From contig CM043963.1 of the NCBI GenBank assembly GCA_014529385.2, positions 2,731,001 through 2,795,000 on the forward strand: a stretch of DNA of 64,000 nucleotides, in the 5' to 3' direction. Positions 19,372-28,501 of the stretch are shown in pieces. Position numbers and translations under genes: made by a program. Source of the stretch: Adiantum capillus-veneris (Eukaryota > Streptophyta > Polypodiopsida > Polypodiales > Pteridaceae). Positions within the stretch are counted from its first letter, which is position 1; each line of letters starts with the position of its first letter. The notes under the pieces are model-generated. The model was not told the origin of the DNA and ran no database searches. It saw only the letters and a list, made by a program, of their open reading frames with translations.

Positions 19372-21678
19372 TCATCCAAAACGTGTGAGAATGTTCTCAA
19401 AGAGGAACTTAGCTGTTGTTTTTGCATCCGCCTTTCGTGTTGCTTTTGCTTCAGCCCATTTGGTTACATAGTCGGTAGCCACAATGATATATCGTGATTG
19501 CGTGTTACGTGCAGCCGGACTAATCGGTTCTACAAAGTCTAAGCCCCACTTTTCAAATGGTTGGGTTACCTTGATGGGATGTAGAGGCATCCTATCACTT
19601 CTTTGTGGCTTCTTGAAGCGTTGGCATTCATCACATCCCTTTACAAAAAGTGATGCATCCTTAAACAGAGTGGGCCACCAATAGCCTGACTGTAAGATCT
19701 TTCGGGCAGTCAAGTTTCCTGAAAAGTGACCACCAGCTACGCCCATGTGTGCCTCTTGTAGAATATATAAACACTCATCCTCGCGGGCACAGCGTCTAAG
19801 AACATCATCTTTTCCTCTCTTATAGAGAGTTCCAGCCAGTAAGCAATAGGGTTCGCATTCCTTGATTAATTTTCGAGCTATATCTTTTCGCAGTTCTTTG
19901 GGTGGAAAACCATTAACTAAGAAGTTAACAATCTTTTCACTCCATTCAGGCATTGTCTCAACAATGAACAAGGGAGTATGAGGCAATTCATCATCAACCC
20001 CCGTAGGAGCTTCACCATTAGGGATACGAGATAAATGATCCGCCATGACATGTTTCCTCCCAGGCCTCACAACAACGGTGAAGTCAAACTCAAGAAGAAT
20101 TAACAACCATCGTGTAATTCGACCTGTGGAACACGGCTTGTTTACCAAATATAGCAATGCTTGATGATCAACATAAAACACAAACTTGGTAGCAAGAAGG
20201 TAATAGCGAAATTTCTTTACTGCGTAAATCATAGCTAGACCTTCGCGCTCTGTAGTAGTGTAGTTCATCTCGGCATCATTTAATTGGCGACTTGCAAAGC
20301 TAATAGGGTAGTCCAATTTATGTTCTCCTGGTTGAGTTAGAACACACCCAATAGCAAAATTTGATGCATCAATATGCACATGAAAAGGTACATTCCAATC
20401 AGGTGTTCGCAGGATTGCAGCACTTGTTAGGGCCTTCTTTAATAACTCATAAGGTTGATGAAATTCTTCCGTCCAGTGAAACTCGATAAGAAGCTTGTAC
20501 AATGGACGCGCTATCTCGGCAAAGTTTAAAATAAATCTTCGATAATAACCAACATGACCCATAAATCTTTGAACTCCTTTATAGTTCGTAGGTGGTGGCA
20601 AATCGGCAATGGCTTTAATCTTACTCTCATCTGTGGATATCCCGTTCTTGGACACTATATGCCCTAGAATGACTCCATGCTTAACCCAAAATTGGCATTT
20701 GAAAGGGATCAATGAGATGCGATAAAATCTGCACCTTTCAAATATTTTTCGTAGATATAACAAATGCTTCTCCCAAGAAGAATAAACACAAAGGTCGTCT
20801 AGGAGAGCTTCACAAAACTCCCTTAGAAATTCTTTAAACGCAGTGTTTATTAATCGTTGGAATGTAGCAGGGGCATTTGTTAAGCCAAAAGCCATAACAC
20901 GAAATGCAAACACTCCAAACTCTGTGATAAAAGCAGTTTTAGCTTCGTCCTCTAATGCAATTGTGATTTGATTGTAACCAGAGTACCCATCTAAAAAGCT
21001 ATAAGCTTCCTTGCCCGCAACTCTTTCAAGCACATATTCTGAATATGGCAAGGGATAATGATCTCTCCTAGTGGCTGCATTAAGTTTCTTGAGGTCCACG
21101 CGCACTCTTAGTTTCCCATTCTTTTTTGGCACAATGACTATTGGAGAAACCCATTCTGAGTGCTCAATAGGGTATATGAATCCACATTGGATAAGTTTTT
21201 CAATCTCCTCTTGTACAATTTTGGCGTACTTAGGATTCATTGGATAGGGTCGTTGCTGGACGGGTTTAGCAGTGTTGATCATGGGAATTGTATGTTGCAC
21301 CACAGAAGGTGAAACACCCTTCATGTCATGATATGTCCAAGCAAAGATATCCTTGTATTCCTTGATGAGATCCTTAAGTACAACCTCTTCAGTTTTGGTA
21401 AGGTCTTGAGCAATAAAGACTGGTTTAGACTCCTCACCTGGTTCTGCTAATTCTATCTCTTTAACTACCGCTGGACCATCATAGACTCCACTACTTCCAT
21501 TAGTAGGTATTCGTTGGGCTTTGGCATACACAACCTTTCGCTCCCCCGTGGTATAAGATTTAAAATGTTCAGGAGCCGTATGTAAGTCAGCAGGCTCTTG
21601 TCCTGACGGGGACCTTTCTTTTAGTTCTGCCTCCTTTTGTTGTTGTGCTAACTCTCGGTTTTGACGTCTTCTTATAGT
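19372..21678 (-). CDS. B pol: reverse transcriptase, RNase H, integrase N-half
   Basis: A 719-residue frame counted from the first Met (21531). RT spans residues about 20-330, with VSPIVIVPKKNGKLR, FLDGYSGYNQI and MAFGLTNAPATFQRL. The catalytic motif reads LLDD (20794-20805), where [FY]-X-D-D is usual. RNase H is about 380-510 (HVHIDASNFAIGC, NYTTTEREGLAMIYA, YVDHQALLYLVNKP). Integrase has a single HHCC module (EAHMGVAGGH ... KGCDECQ), then KWGLDFVEPIS with the first catalytic Asp, and VATDYVTKWAEAKA. The frame extends upstream of the first Met to the UGA at 21679-21681. UGA at 19372-19374 follows RFG. The leucine in the RT motif implies reduced or lost activity unless this is a family variant. 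Confidence 0.93.
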   Translation of the reverse strand, partial: TIRRRQNRELAQQQKEAELKERSPSGQEPADLHTAPEHFKSYTTGERKVVYAKAQRIPTNGSSGVYDGPAVVKEIELAEPGEESKPVFIAQDLTKTEEVVLKDLIKEYKDIFAWTYHDMKGVSPSVVQHTIPMINTAKPVQQRPYPMNPKYAKIVQEEIEKLIQCGFIYPIEHSEWVSPIVIVPKKNGKLRVRVDLKKLNAATRRDHYPLPYSEYVLERVAGKEAYSFLDGYSGYNQITIALEDEAKTAFITEFGVFAFRVMAFGLTNAPATFQRLINTAFKEFLREFCEALLDDLCVYSSWEKHLLYLRKIFERCRFYRISLIPFKCQFWVKHGVILGHIVSKNGISTDESKIKAIADLPPPTNYKGVQRFMGHVGYYRRFILNFAEIARPLYKLLIEFHWTEEFHQPYELLKKALTSAAILRTPDWNVPFHVHIDASNFAIGCVLTQPGEHKLDYPISFASRQLNDAEMNYTTTEREGLAMIYAVKKFRYYLLATKFVFYVDHQALLYLVNKPCSTGRITRWLLILLEFDFTVVVRPGRKHVMADHLSRIPNGEAPTGVDDELPHTPLFIVETMPEWSEKIVNFLVNGFPPKELRKDIARKLIKECEPYCLLAGTLYKRGKDDVLRRCAREDECLYILQEAHMGVAGGHFSGNLTARKILQSGYWWPTLFKDASLFVKGCDECQRFKKPQRSDRMPLHPIKVTQPFEKWGLDFVEPISPAARNTQSRYIIVATDYVTKWAEAKATRKADAKTTAKFLFENILTRFG

Positions 21679-22065
21679 TCAACTCAATTTCGGCTCTGTA
21701 ACCTCCAATTGAGCGAGGTCAATGGGTCGCGGGCTGCACCACATGACACTCTGGAGATGTTCACCCCAATTGTCTACTAGCTTTCGATGATCATCACATG
21801 CCCCTAGATAGCTAAGCCATTCTGCAGTAGATCTTTCCTTGTTTATCCTAGCTCTCACATTTGCTCGATATCGTCGTCTCTTATATGACCTTTGTTTCTT
21901 GTTAAGGTTTTGATTTTGGTAAATGTTTGAACTCGACTCGCTTGATAGGTCTTCGCTTGTATCTTCTTCACTCTGATATAAATTACCATAGATGGTCGTA
22001 CTAGACCTTGAGTGTTCAGTTTCTATAGTTGGCTCACTCGATGTTTCCTCAGGTTCTGAATCCAT
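21679..22065 (-). CDS. B pol N-terminal linker in a new frame
   Basis: This acidic, Ser-rich stretch (DSEPEETSSEPT, then a basic SYKRRRYRANVRARI block) opens the pol frame. It overlaps the end of the preceding zinc-knuckle/protease frame by 43 bases (22023-22065). The frame change implies a ribosomal frameshift, a splice or an old indel. No clear slippery heptamer stands out in the overlap. It ends at UGA 21679-21681, beyond which the same frame continues to RT. A homologous linker with alternating acidic and basic blocks lies at this place in A. Confidence 0.7.
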   Translation of the reverse strand: MDSEPEETSSEPTIETEHSRSSTTIYGNLYQSEEDTSEDLSSESSSNIYQNQNLNKKQRSYKRRRYRANVRARINKERSTAEWLSYLGACDDHRKLVDNWGEHLQSVMWCSPRPIDLAQLEVTEPKLS

Positions 22066-24671
22066 TTCTTCTTGAGATTCCGTTTTCGATGTGTATTGGC
22101 CTGAAGCCTTTGAGGAATCATCAGTTTCACTCTCAGGTAGGTGTGCCTCTTTCTTATCATCGCTACATCTAACATGTTTACTGGTGCAATGTGTGGTATC
22201 TCTTCCCCATCTGGTGTTACCCAGGTTGTTTCTCTAGCTCCCCATGTATCTATAGTTGCCGCTAGGTGTACCCAATCGACATTGTCTGACTCAGCCATTC
22301 CGCGTAGGATATCCATATAAGGAGAGTTCTCCCCAATATCCGTGTCTTCGTTACACATGTAACAATACTGTAATGGAGCTGAGTGAATTGTTGTGTCTGA
22401 TCGATTATCAATGATGAATTTATTTCCTAGAGGATGTGTTCGACCACTTAAAAGATCAACTCGAATGACAAAGTCTTGGAACTGTAAGTAGACGTGGTTT
22501 TTGGACCAGTCATGCACCATTTTTGCTTCCCTCATGAATGGACGCCCTAAGATCATCTCAAATGACATAGAATGCTTGGAAAAATCCATAACAATGAAAG
22601 TTTGCCTTACCTTGTGTCCCAAGACCTTGATCCTGAGATCCTTAAGCATTCCAATAGGCGTAACAATAGATCCATTAGCCATTTTTACCACTACGCTTGT
22701 GGCTTCAAGGTGAGGTCGCCCCATAGACTCCCAACAACTCTTTGTCACCATGCTGACTCCCGCACCACCGTCAAGGAATCCCTTTACAATTAATCCTTTA
22801 GTAGTGATTGGCAGAGTAGCATTAGATTCATCACCTTCAAAGTATTGCCCCAACTTGTTAACGGGTACTTCAATTACAGATTCATGTCCCGCTAGGTCAG
22901 ATGGTGGTGCTAAATGTTCCTCATTATTCATTACCGAGTCAGGTTTGTTCATATGTGCAAACTGTGGTAATCTGGCCTGTAATTCTCCATTGAGGAAGGC
23001 TCGAAGAGCTGAGACTAGCTCGGGGTCTTTATATAGTTTGGACATGATGGTGGTTCTAACTTCTGAAGACATGAAATCCATCAATTTGGCAACATTTAAT
23101 GGCATCTTGTGGGACGTAGGACCCTGACAAGAGAATGGTGAAGATGGAATATCCACTTCCTCAAGGGGGTCGGGCATTCCCTCACCATCAATTCTCTCTA
23201 GTAGGAAAGGTGTGTGTCCACTTTTAGATGTCCTACCCTCACTCTCTTCCCGAATGATACTGGGTATAGCTAACGGCCTATAGTTCTTGTGAGGTTGAAC
23301 TTGTGTGGGGAACACTGTGTCCGACATCTGGATATGTTTGGGTTCAGGTTCTAATGTTCGTTGAGTTTCTTCCACCCAACCCCTCAGTTGTTGGACTCGT
23401 TCAATTTCCACTGTTGGGTTTGGATAGGTTCCAATCTTTCTCTTGCAATCCTCATTTTTTGTCTCTCGTGGCTTATCTTGGGGGTTCGCAACTGGGTAGT
23501 TTAACTTTGAATACTCTTTTGGTGTTCGTCGTAATTCCCTCTCGTGATCCTCCTCACTGGCTTTTTCCTTTGTAGTAACAATTTTGGTCTCCGTGGTCTC
23601 TATCGAATTTGAGTCATCCTCAGGGTCATTCATATACACGGGATCCTCTCCTGTCCCTATGTTAGTCTTTGAACTAGGTTTTGAGCTAGAAGCATTAAGG
23701 GATTTCTTTCTTCGTTGTTTCTTCTTTCTCGCTCGGCCAATGGATGCAGCATCTCTCTGTTCGAGGATGTAATTTTGCTTTTTGAGCATCGACTGTGTGA
23801 GTGCATTCACTGGTGCTATGTTTATAGTTGGTGGTGTCCCATCAACAATCTCAATTATGTTCAATGGTGTGATTTTCGGTGCGTTTGGATTGTTAGGACA
23901 CTGTGCGATCAAATGATGTATGCCACAACGATTACAAGTGAGTATTGGCATTGCCAATGCACTCCCTTGACTTGTTTGCATTAGTGCGGAATTCTTTTGT
24001 ATTCTAATGCGGCACTCAGCTACTCGATGTGGTCCACCACATTCGTAGCACTGAAGAGGTGGTCTCGTGGCAAAACTATTAATGTTTTGTCCTCTTGCTG
24101 CTAGCGCAGTAGCTTGATATACCGGTTTGATTTGTCCCCAATGGATATAGTACATGGGACACTCCTCAAGCATGTTGACTCCATAGGTGATACTAGAGTC
24201 TATGTCCTCTTCACAATCTACATAAGTACTAGATGACTCGCAACCTATTTGGTTCATAGGTGTAACTCTTGGATGAGGGGGTTGCGGTCCTAGCACTGGA
24301 GGTGGCAACGGTGTGGTTTGGACCACATTTTGGGTTCTAGGGACCATGTATTGTAATGGCAACTGTTGCTCCATGGGTGGGGTAGGCATCAATGCATGAA
24401 CTCGAGGTGAGTCTGCCCAAGCTATAGGCGGTCTATTTTCCATGATGCGTTTAAGCATTAGGCAATCCTTCGCTTGATGGCCATACCTACCACACGCGTT
24501 ACAAGTCCCGTTAAACTTTACTCTTAAAGTAGGGCATTCACTCGTAGTATGTGGGCCCAAGAAAATTGAGCACCATTGTTGCTCCCTTATTGGATACATA
24601 TGAGTGTTTTGTGGAGCACGATTACCCCTAAGGATTTCTTGGATGGCCTTGGTGAGATCTGCCAAAGTCAT
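22023..24671 (-). CDS. B zinc-knuckle (NC) and retropepsin 1 protein, 882 aa
   Basis: Its ATG overlaps the stop of gag as ATGA (24668-24671). Three knuckles are visible: CNACGRYGHQAKDC (C-X2-C-X4-H-X4-C), then CYECGGPHRVAEC and CNRCGIHHLIAQC, both C-X2-C-X3-H-X4-C. Such knuckles bind element RNA. A long charged linker follows. Then comes a retropepsin: VNKLGQYFEGDE, GFLDGGAGVSMVTKSCW and, about 75 residues later, EMILGRPFMREAKMVHDW. The active-site triplet is D-G-G (22761-22772), whereas catalytic retropepsins have D-[ST]-G, so this domain may be inactive. The frame is uninterrupted and differs from both gag and pol. Confidence 0.88.
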   Translation of the reverse strand: MTLADLTKAIQEILRGNRAPQNTHMYPIREQQWCSIFLGPHTTSECPTLRVKFNGTCNACGRYGHQAKDCLMLKRIMENRPPIAWADSPRVHALMPTPPMEQQLPLQYMVPRTQNVVQTTPLPPPVLGPQPPHPRVTPMNQIGCESSSTYVDCEEDIDSSITYGVNMLEECPMYYIHWGQIKPVYQATALAARGQNINSFATRPPLQCYECGGPHRVAECRIRIQKNSALMQTSQGSALAMPILTCNRCGIHHLIAQCPNNPNAPKITPLNIIEIVDGTPPTINIAPVNALTQSMLKKQNYILEQRDAASIGRARKKKQRRKKSLNASSSKPSSKTNIGTGEDPVYMNDPEDDSNSIETTETKIVTTKEKASEEDHERELRRTPKEYSKLNYPVANPQDKPRETKNEDCKRKIGTYPNPTVEIERVQQLRGWVEETQRTLEPEPKHIQMSDTVFPTQVQPHKNYRPLAIPSIIREESEGRTSKSGHTPFLLERIDGEGMPDPLEEVDIPSSPFSCQGPTSHKMPLNVAKLMDFMSSEVRTTIMSKLYKDPELVSALRAFLNGELQARLPQFAHMNKPDSVMNNEEHLAPPSDLAGHESVIEVPVNKLGQYFEGDESNATLPITTKGLIVKGFLDGGAGVSMVTKSCWESMGRPHLEATSVVVKMANGSIVTPIGMLKDLRIKVLGHKVRQTFIVMDFSKHSMSFEMILGRPFMREAKMVHDWSKNHVYLQFQDFVIRVDLLSGRTHPLGNKFIIDNRSDTTIHSAPLQYCYMCNEDTDIGENSPYMDILRGMAESDNVDWVHLAATIDTWGARETTWVTPDGEEIPHIAPVNMLDVAMIRKRHTYLRVKLMIPQRLQANTHRKRNLKKKWIQNLRKHRVSQL

Positions 24672-25984
24672 CTCAGATATCGTTGCTCTTTCACGATTGA
24701 CTTTATCTTCATTGGCTCATGCCCTGATGCTTGCGAGCTACTTGACTTCGGCTCGGCAGACACTCTTTCTCCTGCAATCATTAAATTATCCTCCAATTGG
24801 ATTGCATTCATGGTGACTGCTTCCCAAGTAGTGATACCTCTAATGACTAGGCCATTATAGATACTTTCATGTCGTAGTCCCCTAATGAATCTATCGAGAA
24901 ATTGGTTGTTGTTGAATCGCTCGTTTGGATTGCATCGAGAATTCAAATTCTTTAGGCGACTAATGAAGTCTCTCACGGATTCACCTTCTTCTCGTTGGGC
25001 TTTCTGGAGCTGAGAGGCTACACCCCAAAGTACTCCCTCTCGTATGTATTCTTTTAAGAACAGTCTCCTAAGAGTAGAGTAGATCGTTTTTTCTTCTACT
25101 CTTAAGGTTCTATACCAATCTCCAGCCTTTCCGCTTAGGGTCAAACTCAAAGCCTTACACTTATGTAGCTCATTGTGCTCTTCCAAGGAATCGCACACAT
25201 GTTCAAAGACTTCCATACGCTTTCTAAAATCTCCGTCTCCATTGAATTTCTGTGTGAGCTTAGGTACTTGAACTGCCTTGCTCCTAGTCTCTCTATCAGG
25301 TGCACTACGCATGTTTTCTGCAATAGAACGATCGATAGTTTGAGCAAATGCTGCCAAATCTCCTATTTGAGCAGCTATATTGGGTGTATGTGCTCCTGGA
25401 ACCACATGTAAGATGGGAGTTGGCCTTGGCCTTGGCATACGCACGGCTCTTGGGTCCCATATTTCGTATGGTGGTGTACCAGACGGTGGTCCAAAGTTTA
25501 CAGGCGTGGCCCTAGGCATAGGGGGTGCCTGATATGGCATGTTATTATTAAATGGCATGGCTCCACTTGTATAAGAGCTTGGATAATTCCATTGTGGATT
25601 GTAAGATCTTGGAATAATCGGAGGTGTAGGAGCTACATGAGGCTGAGGTACGACAGGTGCACATGATTGATACATACATGTAGGTATAGTTGGGGGCACT
25701 GTGCTACTAGGCATCGGCGCAGTGTTAACAAATGAACTCCATGGTGTACTTCTTGTCATGCTCACCACTGGGATATGCATGGTAGCCGTAGTGTCATTAA
25801 GAGAAAGATGAGCTAGATCTGGGAAGGTAAAGCTGCCACTTGTGGGCTTAGATTGTACTGAGGCTCCTGGCGAAACAACATATGGAGGATCAATGGGGCT
25901 CACTGCGGGAGTCTCCATTTGTGACAGGGTTGGTTGGTTGGCCTTTCCCGTATCCAAGAATCTCATTAGGCCTGTTGAAGGCAT
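24668..25984 (-). CDS. B gag capsid region (438 aa)
   Basis: This is the capsid part of Gag, which forms the cytoplasmic particle. The Pro/Met/Thr-rich N-terminal 200 residues are low complexity (MPRATPVNFGPPSGTPPYE). Residues about 220-400 match the Retrotrans_gag pattern: VPKLTQKFNGDGDFRKRMEV, CKALSLTLSGKAGDWYRTL, LRRLFLKEYI, REEGESVRDFISRLKNLN, FLDRFIRGLRHESIYNGL. A TAG at 25997-25999, probably from CAG, separates it from the upstream part, which is in the same frame. The stop TGA overlaps the ATG of the zinc-knuckle protein (ATGA), suited to coupled reinitiation or frameshifting. Confidence 0.88.
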   Translation of the reverse strand: MPSTGLMRFLDTGKANQPTLSQMETPAVSPIDPPYVVSPGASVQSKPTSGSFTFPDLAHLSLNDTTATMHIPVVSMTRSTPWSSFVNTAPMPSSTVPPTIPTCMYQSCAPVVPQPHVAPTPPIIPRSYNPQWNYPSSYTSGAMPFNNNMPYQAPPMPRATPVNFGPPSGTPPYEIWDPRAVRMPRPRPTPILHVVPGAHTPNIAAQIGDLAAFAQTIDRSIAENMRSAPDRETRSKAVQVPKLTQKFNGDGDFRKRMEVFEHVCDSLEEHNELHKCKALSLTLSGKAGDWYRTLRVEEKTIYSTLRRLFLKEYIREGVLWGVASQLQKAQREEGESVRDFISRLKNLNSRCNPNERFNNNQFLDRFIRGLRHESIYNGLVIRGITTWEAVTMNAIQLEDNLMIAGERVSAEPKSSSSQASGHEPMKIKSIVKEQRYLR

Positions 25985-25999
25985 GTTGATCCCTGTGTT

Positions 26000-26536
26000 C
26001 TATCTTTCTAACTCGACAATCCTATGGAGGACATCACAGACTTTCTGTTGTTGCTCATCTATGCTAGTAGCACCCGATGTGGATTGTAGAACATCTAACC
26101 AACCCACATGATAGGTGTGTCCTGTGTACCGATCAGTTAAAGCTTCTGCTTGTAGGTCATACTCCCAATTTTTGTTTAGGAATATCCCATCTAGGCCTGG
26201 CGTGCTGGAGGTTTCCCTTGAAGTGGAAGCATTATTGCTCCCCATAGCTTGCCCCTCCGTGACTACTACCTTGGGAGCACTCGGTTGCTCAGCTGGCATG
26301 ATTGTTGTCATAGGAGCCTTTGCTTTTGGGGCTCGACTTTGTTCTAGCCTTCGTAGGTTCTCAATTTCCCTCTCCCTTGTTGCTTGCATATAGCGTTTGA
26401 TCTCTTGTACTTCGGCAAGACTCCTACCATCGGGTAGTAAAACCTCAGAGGGAGATAGTCCTAAAGGATCAGGAGGTGCAGTGGATGGAACATTCACATG
26501 CACACTCTCAAGAAGCATAGGGTCAATTTTAGGCAT
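26000..26536 (-). CDS. B gag N-terminal part
   Basis: Same frame as the capsid ORF and separated from it by one TAG. The first ATG gives MPKIDPMLLESVHVN. A helix-rich stretch, DGRSLAEVQEIKRYMQATRERE, is followed by a Ser/Thr/Pro-rich linker. The C-terminal piece WEYDLQAEALTDRYTGHTYHVGWLDVL is probably folded. I infer a matrix-like N-terminal Gag region from position. No sequence family is evident. Confidence 0.65.
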   Translation of the reverse strand: MPKIDPMLLESVHVNVPSTAPPDPLGLSPSEVLLPDGRSLAEVQEIKRYMQATREREIENLRRLEQSRAPKAKAPMTTIMPAEQPSAPKVVVTEGQAMGSNNASTSRETSSTPGLDGIFLNKNWEYDLQAEALTDRYTGHTYHVGWLDVLQSTSGATSIDEQQQKVCDVLHRIVELER

Positions 26537-26547
26537 GAATGACAAAT

Positions 26548-26886
26548 TTACTTCCCACTCCCTTCATTTATTTCATTAACCGCATGTTCGGAGCGAGTAG
26601 CTCTACTAAGGGTCTCTTTTAAGCGGCTAAACACGTTGAACCCGGGCCGTGGGCCCATGGCATGCATGTCTTGACTTGAACTATTAGGGTTTGGTGTAGG
26701 ATACCCCTCCATGACTTCGTAGTTAGAGGAAGAATCACTAGACGCGATATGAGGATCTTGGGTCGCGCTACCTTGAGTCCCGGCCGAAGGTCCAGAACCT
26801 AGGGTGGAGGAATAATGGGTGCCCACGTAAATGGAGGCACTACCAATATGCTCGTGCTCTAACACTCGTCTAGAGCGTAGGTTCAT
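26548..26886 (-). CDS. B leader ORF upstream of gag
   Basis: A frame from ATG 26886 (NLRSRRVLEHEHIG) to TAA at 26548, in a different frame from gag and ending just before the gag ATG. It is Ser/Gly/Pro-rich and ends FSRLKETLSRATRSEHAVNEINEGSGK. It could be an upstream ORF, the true N-terminus of Gag joined by a frameshift, or chance. I cannot decide between these. Confidence 0.35.
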   Translation of the reverse strand: MNLRSRRVLEHEHIGSASIYVGTHYSSTLGSGPSAGTQGSATQDPHIASSDSSSNYEVMEGYPTPNPNSSSQDMHAMGPRPGFNVFSRLKETLSRATRSEHAVNEINEGSGK

Positions 26887-26937
26887 ATGACTCGGATCCC
26901 CTAGAAGTGTCAGTGAGGGCCCGTGAAGGTTGCTCAC

Positions 26938-27889
26938 CTAGTAATTTTGGATGTTTTGCAACCCAAATCTTTTCTTATTTTTTGATTTTTTGATCCTTTT
27001 TTTCTGACCTAGCTATAGAATAGAACGTATGATAGCTCAAAACAAGCGTCTCGGTCAGAGGGACGTGCCGTGCTATACAGCCCTCCGTTTGGTCACTTTA
27101 TGCCCTCGGAATCCCTAAAACCGTCAATTTCTAGTAGGGAACTAGGCCCGAATTAGAAATTCTAAGGGTGCAAGTGGGAAGAGAAGGGAGGAGGGTGGAG
27201 GACTTGCCCCACATGCTCTCATTCGCTCTTGAGGGGGTAGGGTATATATATAAGAGTGAGTCTAGTATATATCACAAGACTGAGGGCTGAGGCCTGGGCT
27301 TGGGCTTGGGCTTGGGCTTGGGCAAATGATCCCGATCAATATTTTTTTTAAATTTTTTAATTATTATTATTTAAAGGCGATAACCGCGCGCGGTTTCGGT
27401 GACCCTTTCTTGGCCACACAAGCTGTCACCTACCTAACCTCCCAGTCAACAGCTCACAGCTCACAGACAGCTCACTACCTTATCTACTTACTAACAGTGC
27501 TGCTAACCACTAACTAATCTGTCTATTAACTGCCTACTGACAGTGAGCTAACTGTCCACCTACTTCCTCTCTCACTGCCTTACTGTGCAAAGACTGTGTG
27601 CAGGCAAACCTTGACAGAAAACTGTGTACAGACTGTGTGCAAACAGAAATTGCTAACTGCCTTCCTACTTATTCATTCATTGCAAACAAGCTAACGATTA
27701 CTAATTGTGCAAAGACTGTGTGCAAGCAGAAAACACAACATTATGCAGAAATCACAGAACTTGCAGACAACACAGAAATTAACAACTTGCAGAAAAACAA
27801 CTCATTCCTCTTCCTCTTCCTCTTCTTCCCTAATACAAACAACTCATAGGAGAAGCACAAAGTGCCTCTTGGGCTTGGTACAGGGCGAT
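26938..27889 (-). other. B 5' leader with simple repeats
   Basis: About 950 bases of untranslated leader. It includes TGGGCT repeated five times (27293-27323), a TATA-like TATATATATAAG (27242-27253, + strand) and repeated copies of GTGCAAAGACTGTGTGCA about 120 bases apart (27585 and 27705) with a partial copy between. No long frame is convincing. Confidence 0.6.
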
Positions 27890-27907
27890 TCCCCGGCAGC
27901 GGCGCCA
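27890..27907 (-). other. B primer binding site, tRNA-Asp type
   Basis: The minus strand reads TGGCGCCGCTGCCGGGGA, four bases inside the 5' LTR. It matches the 3' end of plant tRNA-Asp with one mismatch. Confidence 0.9.
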
Positions 27908-27911
27908 AAAA

Positions 27912-28154
27912 TGTGCGCTCCTTGCCGCACTGTCGAAGCAAGGGACTTGCCGATACACCGTGTGCGAGCCACAAATGGCTCCAAGCACACAACAAGACTA
28001 ATCTAGCAAGCTCAAAAGAGGGCAATGGTGTGTCACTCACCGCTCTATGCTCCTGCTGTGGAGGATTCCTCGCCGCGATGAAGAAGAAGCTGCAGTCGTG
28101 CCGCGCTCAACCGCTTCGCCGCCGTTGTGCCTTCGTAATGCTCGATCGCACACA

Positions 28155-28199
<45 letters not shown>

Positions 28200-28501
28200 G
28201 AGGAGGTGAAGAAGAAGAAGATGGAGATGGAGATGGAGCAAGAGCACTCTTCTATTGCACAAATGAGAGAATGAGTGAATTTTAGGTTTAGTTGGCTTTT
28301 ATATGAGCTCACCCCATTCACGCTTGGGCGCCCATGCTTAGCCAACTAATCCCTTGAATGTCCCAATTAGAGTGCGCCTCTCATCGGCGATCACTCTTAC
28401 CCTTTCCTATTGGTCCGACAAGCCCGGTACCTGACTCCACCAAATACATAATACACGTCCGTCGTAGGTGATGGGGTGTCCTTGAGCCGTGAGGGTTAAC
28501 A
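27912..28501 (-). repeat. B 5' LTR (590 bp)
   Basis: The direct partner of 14744-15330. A TATA-like CATATAAAAGCC lies near 28300 on the element strand. GCTAT at 28502-28506 repeats the target site. Confidence 0.95.

Larger units (their letters stand above)
14744..28501 (-). mobile_element. Gypsy element B, structurally complete (13,758 bp)
   Basis: A complete Ty3/gypsy element on the - strand with LTRs at 14744-15330 (3') and 27912-28501 (5'). GCTAT target duplications lie at 14739-14743 and 28502-28506. A PBS matching the tRNA-Asp 3' end adjoins the 5' LTR, and a PPT adjoins the 3' LTR. By eye the LTRs differ at about 18 positions plus two indels, roughly 3%, so it inserted after A1 but is not recent. 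The coding order is gag, zinc knuckles plus retropepsin, RT, RNase H, integrase and a second retropepsin, in three frames. The pol frame is interrupted only by three UGA codons. Confidence 0.96.

Noticed and set aside
22501-25411. Plus-strand frames of 60-125 codons opposite B gag and protease
   Set aside because: They are antisense shadows of long, motif-bearing coding frames on the minus strand.
27890-27907. A tRNA-Asp gene fragment
   Set aside because: Only 18 bases match, exactly adjoining the LTR as a primer binding site. No cloverleaf surrounds it.
27862-28274. Frames of 75-115 codons across the B 5' LTR and PBS
   Set aside because: They lie within LTR and PBS sequence, recur in the other LTR (14745-15115), and consist largely of simple repeats.
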